64,000 nt of DNA from Melastoma dodecandrum (GCA_029817715.1 JARUPY010000276.1:154929-218928); one strand, 5' to 3'. Positions 44,576 to 57,390 are shown, numbered from the stretch's first letter. Notes: generated by a model not told the origin, from the letters alone. Translations and numbers: made by a program.

Positions 44576-47500
44576 ATGATCATCGTGTCCGTTTCAGCGC
44601 ATCCCATGTCTCTTCCCCTCTTTCTACAACAAGCCTTCCTCTCCATATTACTCGCAGCGGCCTCCGCGGCTTCTTCCGAGATGCCGTGGCCCCCGAACTG
44701 CAACCGTACCTGCCGAGGCATCACACCCCTTAAGGTGGACGTCAAGTACCCGTTCGGTTTCTCCCCCGGGTGCCCCATCCGGCTTAACTGCACCCCCGAA
44801 GGCAGCCCTTTGATCGGGGACTTCCCCGTCCAGTCCCTTGCGCCCGACTCCATTACCATCACCGTACAGGCAAGGTGTGACCGGCCTCTCCGGTCCATAG
44901 CTCGACTATACGGGCGAAACTACGCCCCCACGTCGAAAAACGCCCTCCTCCTCAACAACTGCTCCCAGCCGTCCTCGTGTCAGCTCCCCCTCACCATGGT
45001 GATCACCCAATTCGACTCCCAGTGCTACCCGAGGGCCAACGCGAGCTCCACGGCCAACGCGAGCTCGAGTGCCAACACGGGATGTTACTCCGGGTTGGAG
45101 AAGGGCGGGAATTTCCTCGACTACGACAAGCTGTTGGGGACCAACTGCGGGGTCCTGTTGTCGTCGATATCGGCGGAGTCGAGCACCAAACTGTCGGTCT
45201 CATTGGACGTCCAGATAATTCAGCTGGGTTGGTGGGTGAACGGCGAAGGGTGCCGTTGTTCGAGGCATGCGGACTGCATGCAGGTCCAGGTGGTGCCGAG
45301 TGAAGGGAAGGGGTACCGGTGCCGGTGTAGGGAGGGGTACGTGGGCGACGGGTTCTTGGACGGCGCCGGCTGCCAGAGAGGTAAATAGCCCCCTCCCTAC
45401 TCTTTTTCCTCTAAATCATATTTAATCATAAAGTAAGGGAATACGGATTGCCCCAAACAACTTAACTAAATGGAAGTCCATGAAAGGCTTTGGATTGGAA
45501 GTAGATTAGATTAGAGAGGGCATTTAAGTCACACTTATTTATGACACGTAGAGAGGAAGTGGTCGTTGTGGGGATTTATTTATTGAATGATTTGATATGA
45601 CATAACATTACGCCCCTTAGTCCTCTTCTTCTTTTTAACTCCTTAAATGCCGCCCCGAGTAAATGTTGTTTGGACGAGACACTGATAAAAAAAATTTTAT
45701 TTTAAAAATTTATTACGTTATTAAAAATGACAACTTAGAAGTGGTAAATTAGAAATTTATCCTTTTCCTTTTTTAAAACTAACCATATTACCCAACAAAC
45801 ATCTCCAATAACCCCATTTTCAGTTAATGTACAAAACCAACCCTTCTTGACATTACAAGATGTCATAAGATAGTTGAGGGAATAATTATATATATAACCT
45901 TGTATTGGAGACTTCACCAAACACTTGAGAAAGAAATCGCTTAAACGAAATTGGAGGACCTTGAAATCTTGCAAAAGGGGTGATGGGTGAGCCACTAATC
46001 CTGACTATTTGTCTCGACTTTTTTTTTGGGGGGTGTTGGGTGGTTTTGTTAATCATTATTACCTCCTCAAAAATTCTCGAGGAAGTCGTTGTTGAATAGC
46101 GATGACTTGTGGATCACACGATCTTTTTTATAGTGGAAATTCTGCCCACCTTTCTAGTTTCTTCGCTAGGTTAGTGGTCACCGCTCTTTTGTGGCGTGTT
46201 TGGTTTCCGATATGAAATTCTAGAGAATATGGAATGAGAAGGAGAAAAAATATAGCGAGAATGAAGGAAATTATTTAAAAGAATAATGTGTTTAGCTGTA
46301 ACACGAAGAAGAAAATGGAAGGAGAATAGAATGAGCAAGGGAATGAATATTTCTTAGCTCGTAATCGGAATGCTAATTCTATTCCCTTTCCCTTCTCCTC
46401 TTCGTCCTTAAACTATACACGTCATTTTCTTAAGTAATTATTTTTTTAATCACTATATTTTTTTTTTCTTCTCGAATTTCATTCCGAAAACCAAACATTG
46501 CTGTTAGTAAATTGTACAAAATAAACTTATATAGGATTTTGTTAACTACTGTGTTATTAGTTGTGCTTTTTATATTTAATATAATTAGTAAAAATTGTGT
46601 TTTTTTTTATAAAATTCTCTTATTTACCTTATTCGGGCGTTGTGTCAATTTAAATGTAAAAATGATTTCAAACCCCGGAACTGAGTCGGTCATTGCTTAC
46701 GAATGTATTACGTAATCTCGGAGATTTCTGCAGAGTCCCAGTGTAATCCCGCGAGGTACCTGTCCGGCGAATGCGGAGGAACTACCCGAGTAATCGTCCT
46801 CGCCGGAGGTAACCCAGGCGACAGACACTCTTTGTCCGTGTGTTCGATGGACGACTGGCGTATTGATCTCGGATTTTGGCCGGTTCGTCTTCAGGTGTGG
46901 TTGTTGGAGCATGCGCGATGATCGGCCTAGGAGTAATAACCTGCCTTGTCCGACGTCGTTACAAGGCAAAGCTCCGGCTCTCTGCGAAGAGGCGCGTGAC
47001 GGAGGCGATGGGGCAATGCACCGTCCCTGTTTATTCGTTCAAAGAGATTGAGCGTGCGACCAACTACTTCTGTGACAGGCAGAGGTTAGGAACCGGCGCA
47101 TATGGGACCGTCTATGCAGGGAAACTGCAGAACGACGAGTGGGTTGCTATCAAGAGGATTGGGCGTCGGGAGAGTGTCGAGCAGGTCATGAACGAGATCA
47201 AGCTCCTGTCCTCCGTCAGTCACCCAAATTTGGTACGGCTACTCGGCTGCTCGATTGAGGAGGGAGAGCACATGCTCATCTTTGAGTACATGCCGAACGG
47301 GACTTTGTGTCAGCATATACAACGCGAGAGAGGGGAAGGGCTCACCTGGCCGGTTAGACTCGCGATTGCATCCGAAACGGCCAGGGCCATCGCCCACCTG
47401 CACTCTGCCAAGCCACCGATATACCACAGGGACATCAAGTCAAGCAACATCCTTCTGGACTATAACTTCAAATCCAAGGTAGCGGATTTCGGCCTCTCGA

Positions 47501-48129
47501 GGCAGGGAATGGAGGAAAACTCGCATATCTCGACTGCCCCCCAGGGAACCCCAGGGTACCTCGACCCTCAATATCATCAGGACTTCTGCCTCTCAGACAA
47601 GAGCGACGTGTACAGCTTTGGTGTCGTCCTGGCAGAGATCATAACATCCTTAAAAGCGGTCGACTTTCATAGACCACAGGGGGAAGTGAACCTGGCCAAC
47701 CTGGCCGTAGACAGGATCGGCAGGGGAGTCCTGGACGAGATCTTAGATCCTTTCCTCGAGCCCGAGAAGGATGAGGGGACATGGACTTCCATATTAAAGG
47801 TTGCTGAGCTGGCGTTCTGTTGCCTCTCGTACCACCGGGACTTGAGGCCTTCGATGCAAGAAGTCGCGGATGAACTAGAGCGTATCAGGACGAGCAGATG
47901 GCATGGTTCCATGAGTGGAAGGTCATCACTTACTACAACAGCAACGAACACTAAAGCAGAATCCATAAGCAGTAATAGCATTCATAAGCCAACAGGGGAG
48001 ATCATCATCAGTCTCAACTCAAACGAAAGCGGAATCATGGATAATCTGCCGGAATCTCTGCCAGACTCATGGACTAGCGAAGGAAGTTCGAATTCGTCAA
48101 GCGGTCTGGTGACGAAAATGATACAATGA
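44576..48129 (+). CDS. WAKL14: Wall-associated-kinase-like receptor kinase (WAKL14-type)
   Basis: Receptor kinase with an extracellular galacturonan-binding-type cysteine-rich domain. Three exons, 44576-45380, 46734-46808 and 46895-48129, have GT-AG borders and keep phase, giving 704 residues. Exon 1: signal peptide (LPLFLQQAFLSILLAAASAA), GUB_WAK pattern (NCNRTCRGITPLKVDVKYPF, GFSPGCPIRLNCT), and CRCSRHADCMQV..YRCRCREGYVGDGF EGF-like segment. Exon 2: CNPARYLSGECGGTTR. Exon 3: membrane helix (VVVGACAMIGLGVITCLV), then a kinase with GTGAYGTVYAG, VAIK (Lys ~380), HRDIKSSN (Asp ~473), DFG (Asp ~491) and STAPQGTPGYLDP. All catalytic residues are present. The 1.35 kb first intron is AT-rich with no other gene. 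An alternative start is the Met at 44606. The WAKL14 assignment rests on overall motif resemblance. Confidence 0.9.
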
Positions 48130-48221
48130 CTGTTAATTTAACGCACTCTTCTTGGGGCTTATGCTAATCCGGTAATTAAGGTTTATAAACTCGTAAACTT
48201 AAGTCAGAACGATCTCTTCAA

Positions 48222-49742
48222 TCAGAAGGTTGCCTTCTTGAGTGATGTCAGAGTGATGGTGGCACCCTGCGACGATGACCTGACATCGATGTCGAAGCTG
48301 TCATACCGGAGGAAAAGCTCAACGACAAGCAGCCGCGCCACCAGCATGACCAAGTCCTTCCCTGCACACTGCTTGTTCCCAACCTTGGGGCTCTTATCCT
48401 CCGGACCATTCGACCATAACACGTGCCTCAGCATCCTCTCCCCTTCCTCCCCAACGAACCTCCCCGCCACGAACTCCTCCGCCCTATGGAATATCCTCGG
48501 ATCCTTCGTTGCCATGGGCTGGTACCCGACTAGCATCTCCCCCTCCTTTACCTGGAAGGCTGCATCGTGCGACTCAATCAGCAGGTCCCTCTTCGCCTTC
48601 CCATATTGCAGCGGCACCGGCGGCTCTATACGTAAGCACTCGTATACTACTGATTTCATCAGCGGCATCTGTTCCAATGCAGCCAGCGTAACATCCCCGC
48701 CACTAGCTCGTACTACCGATCGGATCTCCCTTGCCAGGCATGTGTGGACGACTAATCCCGCTCGGCCGATCCACTTCATCATGTTTGGGAACAATATCCT
48801 CATCCCTCCAAAGGAATTGAAGCAGGTCGCGAATAGGAGATTGTGGCAGGCCTCTTCCCTAGAGATCCCGAGCTGCTCAGCAAAGTCGAGGACGGGTCCG
48901 GAGTTGTAGTAGAAGAAATCATAGAGCAGATTATAGTCCTTCTTTATGAGGAAGGCCGGGAGGCGGAAGGTATGGATAGCGAGGTCCTCGAGGGGTTTCG
49001 GCAGCCCTAAGATGAGAAGCGGGGCGATCTGGAACAAAAGCCACTTCCTGATGAGCTTCGGTCCCTCGAGCCCGAGTTTCAGCTCCTCAGGGTTAACCCC
49101 GTACAAAGACCTGGCCAAAAAGTTGAACGCGGCCTGCTCGTTTGCTGGGCAGAACGCCGCCTTGCCATCAGAGACAATCTCGTCCTCGAGGAAATCGAAC
49201 ATCTTGGAGTATGCAGAACGGAATTCAGGGATAACATGATCACGGCGTGACTGGAGGTGGAAGAACATGAGCTTCTTGAGCTTGCCGTGATTCGGCTCGG
49301 AAGGATCGAGATACGACAGGACACGGTATCCGCCTGTCAGCTCGGTAGATGGCATGAAGGTGCCGGTGAAGAGGTCCTTCTTCTCGACCTTGGTCATGTC
49401 GAATAGCACCGGGAAGCTCTTGCCATCGAGCAGGGCAACGACACGGGGGTTCGGGGCGATGAACGGGCCGGGAGGTAGGTTCGTCCGGTAGACGGTGGAA
49501 CGGTGCTTCAATACCCGGGACTTGAAGTATTCATCCCTACCTTGGTTGTAAAAGTAATCGTGCCGGTCTCTTAGGGGGCCGATCAAGGGGAGGCCGTAGT
49601 TGCCGGGGATCTTTCGGAGGGGGAGGAGCTCCTGCGAAGATGGATAGGGGCGTTCGGACGCTAGCGTCAGGACCGGGCGGCGGAGGGAGGAGGGGCGGTG
49701 GCTGGGGAGGGGTGGTGGAAAAGTCAAAGGAGGGGTGGCCAT
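48222..49742 (-). CDS. AOS: Allene oxide synthase (CYP74A), plastid
   Basis: Converts fatty acid 13-hydroperoxide to allene oxide, the first committed step of jasmonate synthesis, in plastids. Intronless frame of 506 residues from ATG 49742. The Pro/Ser-rich N terminus (first ~35 residues) is a likely short transit peptide. CYP74 marks are the IPGNYGLPLIGPLRDRHDYF start, NLPPGPFIAPNPRVVALLDG (Phe typical of AOS rather than hydroperoxide lyase), FNSFGGMRILFP replacing the usual P450 oxygen-binding AGxDT motif, YECLRIEPPVPLQYG, and the heme loop SNGPEDKSPKVGNKQCAGKD with ligand Cys 459. No lesions. It lies tail to tail with the WAK-like kinase, stop codons 92 bp apart. Whether it uses 13- or 9-hydroperoxides cannot be told from sequence alone. 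Confidence 0.95.
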   Translation of the reverse strand: MATPPLTFPPPLPSHRPSSLRRPVLTLASERPYPSSQELLPLRKIPGNYGLPLIGPLRDRHDYFYNQGRDEYFKSRVLKHRSTVYRTNLPPGPFIAPNPRVVALLDGKSFPVLFDMTKVEKKDLFTGTFMPSTELTGGYRVLSYLDPSEPNHGKLKKLMFFHLQSRRDHVIPEFRSAYSKMFDFLEDEIVSDGKAAFCPANEQAAFNFLARSLYGVNPEELKLGLEGPKLIRKWLLFQIAPLLILGLPKPLEDLAIHTFRLPAFLIKKDYNLLYDFFYYNSGPVLDFAEQLGISREEACHNLLFATCFNSFGGMRILFPNMMKWIGRAGLVVHTCLAREIRSVVRASGGDVTLAALEQMPLMKSVVYECLRIEPPVPLQYGKAKRDLLIESHDAAFQVKEGEMLVGYQPMATKDPRIFHRAEEFVAGRFVGEEGERMLRHVLWSNGPEDKSPKVGNKQCAGKDLVMLVARLLVVELFLRYDSFDIDVRSSSQGATITLTSLKKATF

Positions 49743-51394
49743 GGAGATATTAGTATGAAGTGATTTGGTGAGTGATATGAATAAATAATTTAATTATTTT
49801 AATCAAATTTTGACTTGTCTCCACGATGAACGTTTTGCTTTCTCGGTGTTGAAAATACGCATAAGCCCTGGCCTCGCTTGCAAAAGATGTTTACGTGTAA
49901 GGCTGTGCATCATGCTGTCCACACAAACTTTTCAGTATATATAAAAAAAGATGTTACGTGTAACGAGGTTAAATGTGCACGTAATTACTCATTGTTAAAA
50001 AAAGTTTACGAAATACCATTTTAATTTTAAAAATATTTCGAAAACAATTCTTAAGTCATGGTTTCAAATCGCGATATCTCATTTACAAAGAAGTTGAGTT
50101 CAATTTGTCAAAGTTATAGTTTAAAAACTGCGACTTGGTACACTTGTAAAAAATTAAAGTGAGTGAGGTGTTATGGTGTATAACCAAAGTCAGGGTTTAA
50201 GACTTCGACTTTCATTGAAACTTGTTTGAGATCCTGACTTTCATTGAAAGTCGATGTTTGAAACCGCGACTACCGTATGACGCATCCACTTCAATTTTCA
50301 CTAATTGTATCGTGATTTCTTTGTAAAATGAAACTGTGCTTTCAAACCACGAGTTAGGGATGATATGAAGCAAGGTTTTAAAACTGGAACTCAAGCACAA
50401 CCACACAAAGAAAGCATACAACGTATTTAGGTAAGGGACATCAAATATATTATATCTAGCATTCCAAGTACTACTCAATCACTTCATGCCTACATCTATA
50501 TACAAAACCGTGTGGTTATTCACGATACAATACAAGGATTATCAAGGGTCGTGTTAGCTCTAAGGGGCACCCAGTGTAATTTCCCTTCGGGGTCGCCCCT
50601 TTTTATTCTATGCGCCCATTCAAAGTGTGGTGGTTGTCCAAGGGGAACCCACCCAAGGAATACAGCATTTCATCAACGTCGCCCCCTCAAGGGTCATTTC
50701 CATTCACAAGCGCCCCTTCACGAAGTGACATGTCCAATCTGTCTTTGGCATGCTTGTGCCCTTTCATGAACTGTCATCTCGAAGTTCGTGTATGGCCATG
50801 TCCTCTTCATGAACGTCTCCCTGGAGCCTTGAACAAGCATACCTTCACTGTCCACACTCTCAAGCATGTGCATAACCACGACCATCCATCTGATAGTCTC
50901 GACATGTATCTCTCTGTCTCCTGTCACCCGCCAATTCGCGAACCTTCCTGCAACAAGGAAACCGGAACAAATCTAACTCGTTCACTCTTTTACGAGCTTC
51001 CACTGAGCAATCGCACTTGGTAATCCCTATTCTACTCACGTTGCGCCTCGTGTTCAGATTCATTTCACGCGAGCTCCGCCGTTGAGCTATCTCATAATCC
51101 GTCAAACATGATGAGCGCCCTGATGCTCTTGTCGTCCGCAGACTGCCCCCGTTTTGTCCCCGTGACATTATCCATTTGTCCATTCCTCGTGTCACGATTT
51201 ATCCGTTTTTAAGTTCGACGTTTTGTTGTGCTTGTTGTGCTTGAATCTCATTTGTCCAGTCCCCGTGGAAAACTTTTTTTGCACCAACGAACCTTTGGAA
51301 GCGACCGTGTCCGATTTTTGTTGCAGTCATTTCGCGTACACATTCATCATTAAAATTATTAACAAGCAAGAGCTTTGTATTAAAATTCTACGAC
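49743..51394. other. AOS upstream region and unassigned sequence
   Basis: The AOS promoter should lie in 49743 to about 50300 (minus direction). A TATATATA stretch complementary to about 49936-49943 lies about 195 bp upstream of the ATG. 50030-50400 contains diverged repeats of a GAAACCGCGACTT / AAGTCGCGGTTT-like motif in both orientations. 50540-51200 is C-rich with short, unconvincing frames and is probably degraded transposon DNA. Confidence 0.4.
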
Positions 51395-52545
51395 TGTTGA
51401 CACATGGAAATTTCGTCCTTTCTCGAGAAGAGCGTGTCAATCTCGAGAAAGACCTTTGACTAGTAGCTCGAGAAAGGAAAAGGTCCTCGAGAAGAACGTC
51501 TCGAAAAGAGCGTGTCGAGAAAGAATCTTTGATTGGAAGAGCCTCTCGAGAAAATTTATATGTTACGAGAAATATATATATTTTATATAAAAATTTTCAA
51601 TCAACCTCAAAAAGATCTGATCAAGCTCTCGATGTTTGATTTAATATAAATATTATCTAAAGTGAAAATATATTAAAATATATTACGTGACTAAATATAT
51701 TAAAATATATTTACTCAGATTCTCCACAAATTAAGGAACGTGCAACTGTCCAAACAATCTGATAAAATGGAAAACGTGCGTGACGATCAGAAACCGCGAA
51801 ATAGAACGTGGATCACCTGAAGACGTTCTATAAAAACCCCCAGTTGGACCACGCACAAACACACAACAACTCAAAGAGATACTCAAGTTTTTTATCATTT
51901 ACTTTTACTTTTACTTTTCCTTTCCCAGGGCGAGCCTCCGGCCCTTGGTATCCTTCTACCGTCAGGGTGAGTCTCCGGCCCTGACAACCAAAACTCCACA
52001 ACACTCCACCGTCAGGGTGACCCTCCGGCCCTTGACAACCAAAACTCCACATCACTCCACCGTCAGAGTGAGCCTCCGGCCCTTGACAACCAAAACTCTG
52101 CATCACTCCACCGTCAGGGTGAGCCTCCAGCCCTTGACAACCAAAACACCGCATCACTCCACCGTCAGGGTGAGCCCTCAGGCCCTTGGTGTCCATATCC
52201 GTCATCACCTTCGACCTCCGCCATTCCTTAGGGTGAATTCTACAAAGCAGTTCGCATCGACCGCCTCTCGCCCGCCACTGACCGTCGCGAAGCGTCACAA
52301 GGCCTTTCTTGTTGTTTACCGTTCGAGTCATGTCTATAAGTGTAACGATGTAAGCTCAGTGTCGTCGTATTAAATTCTGATATTGTGTTTACTTGTTATA
52401 TTTGTATTCATTCACCTTGCGGTGTACGACACTAAATGCTATAAATTCAGTACCATTGTATTGCGTTTACTTTCAATTTACAACGACCATATTCACTGTA
52501 AAATTCGACACGTATTGTAAGGAACAACTTTTCCGCGCCAACACA
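51395..52545 (+). repeat. Left LTR of the 51.4-56.9 kb element
   Basis: Matches 55870-56940. Rich in TCTCGAGAAGAGCGT near its start, AT-rich at 51560-51720, then TATAAAAACCCC (about 51828) and the 51 bp array. Confidence 0.7.
51930..52190 (+). repeat. 51 bp tandem repeat in the left LTR
   Basis: About five units of GTGAGCCTCCGGCCCTTGAC plus AACCAAAACTCCGCATCACT plus CCACCGTCAGG. Starts at 52068 and 52119 give a 51 bp period. Since 51 is a multiple of three, frames stay open through it on both strands, which explains the misleading ORFs. Confidence 0.85.
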
Positions 52546-53699
52546 TTTTTTTGCTATCACAGTGGGAGCGAATTAGAAAATCCGTAAAAAGCATCTTGAA
52601 AGATGGGTCATCCCAAAAATCAAACAAGAATCCAGTTTAGGGAAATCAGGATGTGCCCACAAGGCCCTTGAATAATCCTTGGCATAGTTATTCACCTGGT
52701 GATTTTATAGTCAAAAAAGAGTTTGAAAATGCTATAAGCAAATTAAATTAGAGTTGGTAGAAAGTTATAGAGAATTGGAAACGCGAATGGATGAGAAACT
52801 CCAGGAAGTAATAGATGCCTTAAGACTCCGTAAGGGTGATAGATCTGAGAAAAAGACTGAGCCTCTAAAAGAAAAAAACATTTATGAGTGATGTCTGAGA
52901 GTCGATTTCTCAAATACATATTCTTCTAGAGTTCATGCGATTACACCGAGTGGGAAAATTCCAAACACTTCTGAATTAAATCTCATAACTATTGTACCTA
53001 ATCTTGTGGAATCGCATGTGATAAAGGGATATGAGAGAAAAGATTACACCCACCTCGAGAGAAAAACTCCCGGCGAAGATAAGGATGAAGAAGTGATGTT
53101 CTAACAATATACATCCTCACATAAAAAATGTGACGAGAAAAATGGCAAATATGACATGTACTCATCATGGAATCAAATAGACATTCCAAGTATCAATGTA
53201 CAAGAAATTGGAATTGAGGTATGTCCGGCGAGTGATGAGGTTTCAGTGGATGATATTTTCGAGATACATTTGAGTGAAAATCAACTATGCGAGTATTTTG
53301 TTGGAATATCGAGAAAACTCAAACAATCGGGTGATGTTCGATTGAATAGACGTGATCTAACAAAATTTTCGTTGAAGTGCGATGGCTTCAGACCACCTAA
53401 TTCGATTGAGAAGTTGTGCAATGAATTTCAATAAAAAGGGGGAGACTGACAACGTATCTCTTTTGACTTGGAGTCTTCTTAAGGGAAAACGAAGACAATT
53501 GTATCACTTAGAGAAAGGGAGACAAACAAAAAAAAAGGAAAAAGTTACATATGTAAGGCATGGTAAACCCCCAACAACCCGAGGAAGAAAGTTGGGGATA
53601 AAGAAAACGTGTCTTCTCGCGAAAGAAAAGAAAAATTCTAAGTAAAAGAATATGTTTGTTTTTTCATTTCCAAGACCTAGCATCTCGAGAACGTGGTGT

Positions 53700-55080
53700 C
53701 ACCCTTAAGAATACCGGTTGACATTGTTGACATATACATTATGGCATCTTTTTCGTGTCTTAATTTTGAGGCATAAAGTGCCAAGAGAAGCATGAATATC
53801 TTCTTGAGACAAGACTTGAAAGATTCTCAAGAAAGAATATCTCGAGAGAAAACTCGAGAAAACTTGTAAAGTTATAGCCAGAAAACCAAAACAATGTTTG
53901 ATCTCGAGAAAGGAATCATTGTATATTATTTCTCGACTTGGACGTGCCATAACTCTTTCAAAACGATCTCGAATCGAAAAGTACAAAAAGTTGTAACTCA
54001 AGAAAAAAGGGAACTAACCCAACTTGTCTCGAGTTAATTCGACCTTTCTACCCAATGTTATGGTCAAAACACCGAAGCAGTGTTTTTATCTCGAGATCCA
54101 GCTTGAGATCAGATCTCGAGACCATAACAACAATGATTTTGACCGGTCGTAAATCATCGAAGATGACCTCAAATTGAAAAGTGCAAAACATAAAAGTTGT
54201 AGCTCGAGAAGAAAGGGAACTAACCCCAATTGTCTCAAGTTAATCCAATTTGTCCAGCAAAAGTTATGATCCAAAATCAGAGAGTATATTCTGAACTCGA
54301 GATTGATCTCGATATCAGAACAATTGCGACTTCGATCGGTCATAACACGTTCAATACGGTGTCGAATCGAAAAGTGTAAAACACAAAGGTTGTAGCTCAA
54401 GAAGAAAAGGAACTAATCTAACTTGTTTCTAGTTAATCTGACTTTTCTAACCAACATTATATTCAAAATACCAAAGCAGTGTCTTTGATCTCGAGATCAA
54501 ATCTCGAGATCAGAACTGTTATGACTTAGACCAGTCATAATGCCTCAAAGATGACCTCGAATCGAGAAAAAGCATAAAAGTTATAGTTCGACAAGAAATA
54601 AGACTAATAAAACTTGTCTTGAGTTAATCTGACCTGTATAGTGAAAGTTATGAGCAAAATACCGAAAGAGTGTTCTGTTCTCGAGATTGATCTCGAGATC
54701 AAAATAGATACAAATTCGACCAGTCGTAATACGTCTAAGACGACCTTAGATGAAAAATCTTAAAACATCAAAGTTGTACATAAGAAAGAGAGGAAACTAA
54801 CCCAAGTTCGAGCTAATCTGATCTCTGTAGCTAAAGTTATAATAAAAATACTAAAAGAGGTTTGTTGTCCTTGAGACCATAACTCGAGAACGAAGCAGTT
54901 CCGAATTCAACCTATCAAAACTCGACCCAGATGGTCTCGAATGAGAAAACTCAAAAACATGAAAATTGTAGAAGAGTTAGAGAGGGAACAAACCCAACTA
55001 ATCTTGAGAAAATTGAGGCTTTTAGCCAAAGTTGTGCTCAGTCGACTAAAATGACATTACAACTCGAGTATAAAAGCGTC
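53700..55080. repeat. Internal tandem array of about 210-240 bp CTCGAG-rich units
   Basis: About five or six diverged units contain ATCTCGAGATC..., a GACC(G/A)GTCATAA box, GACCTCGAATCGAAAAGT, AAAGTTGTAGCTCGAGAAG, GGAACTAACCCAACTTGTCT and GTTAATCTGACCT. Non-coding. Confidence 0.7.
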
Positions 55081-55869
55081 ATGTTCCGTATTTTAGCCAT
55101 ATCTCGAGCTACACACGCTCGATTCAGGCGCACAACATATCCACATGACCGAAAAAGGATAAGGAAGATGATGGATTTAATGTCGCTCGAGTTCGTCTAG
55201 GGATGGAAGAGTAATGCCTTCGGGATTGGACTGCCGATGCCCCGCTTTATCCTCACGGCCTATAGTCGTCCGGCTCTCGTGGGTACGCGTGTATTTGTGA
55301 TATTAACACCCGAGAAAATGGGAGAATCTCGAGATACCCATGTTCTTTGGCAGTTAACATCATTCGCCCACATTTTGGGAATTTAAAGCCTGAGTAGCAA
55401 GGAGTTAGAAATCCGACTTATTAGTATTGTTATTATCTCGAGCTTTTCGAGGGACGAGATGTGGACAAAATGTCGAAGGCAATATTATTTGCTTGTAGAG
55501 GCAAGGCAGGAAAATCCTCTCGGGAGGCAATCTCGTTATCCTGGCCTTAATAAGATCCTTAACTCCAAGTCCTCGAAGCTTATTAGATAATTTTTCCTTC
55601 CGGTGTTCGTTACATTTTATATGGAAGGGAAACAAAGAAATTCCCTTCTACCCTCCCAATCAATTGGGTCGAGAAAATGCCTCGCATGTCTTCAAGTAGT
55701 CGAATGGAACTTCGGCGTCATTTCAAAAATTGTCGGAAGGAACAGGTGACCCAACACAAGACGAGGAGGGTCATAATTAGATTATTGCACGAAGTTTTCT
55801 TCCTCGAGATTCATGATATCGAACCATGTAAACATTGGTTGACATCACGATACAAACGGGGGGGCTTAA

Positions 55870-56940
55870 TGATGACACATGGAAATTTCGGCCTTTCTCG
55901 AGAAGAGCGTGTCACTCTCGAGAAAGATCTTTGACTAGTATCTCAAGAAAAGAAAATGTCCTCGAGAAGAAGGTCTCGAGAAGAGCATCTCGAGAAAGAA
56001 TCTTTGATTGGAAGAGCCTCACGAAAAAATTTATATGTTAGGAGAGAATATATAGATTTTATATAAAAATCTTCAATAAGTCTCGAGAAGTATCGAAGAG
56101 TTTGATTTAATATAAATATTATCTAAAGTGAAAATATATTAAAATATATTGTCAGCAAATCAAATTATGTTAGAACATGGCTAAATATATTAAAATATAT
56201 TTAGTCAGCGTGAAGATCAGAAACTGCCAAATAGAACGTGGATCACCTGAAGACGTTCTATAAAAACCCCAGCTGAACCACGCACAAACACACACAACAA
56301 CTTAAACACATACTTAAGTATTTTATCTTTTACTTTTACTTTTCCTTTCCCAGGGTTTACCTCCGGCCCTTGGCGAATATCCTTCTACCGTTAGGGTGAG
56401 CCTCCGGCCCTTGACAATCAAAACTCCGCATCACTCCACCGTTAGGGTGAGCCTCCGGCCCTTGACAACCAAAACTCCGCATCACTCCACCGTCAAGGTG
56501 AGCCTCCGGCCCTTGACAACCAAAACTTCGCAACACTCCACCGTTAAGGTGAGCCTCCGGCCCTTGAAAACCAGACCCCGCCTTCGTCCCACCACTAGGG
56601 TGAGCTCTCAGGTCTTTACTGTCCATACCCATCATTACCTTCAACCTCCGCCGTTTCCACATGGTGAATTCTACGAAAGGAGTTCGCCTCGATCGTATCT
56701 CGCCCGCCCCCGACCGTCGCGAAGCGTCATGTCTCTAAGTGTAACACTGTAAGCTCAGTACCGTCGTAATAAATTTCGATATTGTGTTTACTTATTATAT
56801 TTGTATTCATTCACCTTGCGGTGTGCAACACCAACCGCTGTAAATTCAGTATCATAGTATTGCGTTTATTTTCACTTTACGGCGACCATATTCATTGTAA
56901 AATTTGACACGTGTTGCGGGAAACAAATTTTTACGGGCAC
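55870..56940 (+). repeat. Right LTR of the 51.4-56.9 kb element
   Basis: Matches the left LTR with many substitutions and small indels, indicating an old insertion. The 51 bp array is at about 56350-56610, with a TATAAAAACCCC box at about 56261. Confidence 0.7.
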
Positions 56941-57390
56941 TCTAGTGAAACCACAGCCTTCTCCTGAGACGTAAAGAAGATTCAACCAAAGGCAAAGGCA
57001 TGCGCCGTTGATTTTGTGCAAACAAACGGAAGCAGTCGGTGGTCTCCTTTTTCGTCGGCGCTCGAATATTCTCCACTCCTTCTGAAATGTGTCCACCAAA
57101 CCAACCCCCGTCCGTCCGTAGAATCGACGACCTGGAAAAAAAGGGGCGCGATTGAGGAATTTAACACACCCCAACGTGCGAACGAAACGAGGTTGTCCTG
57201 TGCCACGTGTCCGGCTCAAATTATTTATGTTTTTACTCGAAACAAATAAATAAATAATGAATAAAGTAAGACCCGACTCTCCTCCAATTAACAAGAAAAA
57301 GCGCGGCCCTTTCCTGCACGACGACGAGACAAATGTAATGTCCACACGAAATATATGCCTCCGAATGTTCCCTCCCACCCCCGCCCCCCC

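Larger units (their letters stand above)
51395..56940 (+). mobile_element. Non-autonomous LTR retrotransposon (about 5.5 kb)
   Basis: Two matching direct repeats of about 1.1 kb bound it. Both start TG[TA]TGACACATGGAAATTTCG (51395, 55870), contain the same 51 bp tandem array, and run to GACACGT..TTG..AACAA near their ends. After the first, TTTGCTATCACAGTGGGAGC (about 52548) is a degenerate primer-binding-site-like sequence. Before the second, ACGGGGGGGCTTAA is a polypurine-like tract. The inside has only small gag-like or unknown frames (for example 53156-53434, about 92 codons, no known domain) and a long tandem array, and no pol. Exact right end and target duplication are not resolved. Confidence 0.7.

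Noticed and set aside
51828..52331. 167-codon minus-strand and 142-codon plus-strand repetitive proteins
   Set aside because: Both are by-products of the 51 bp tandem unit, whose length is divisible by three.
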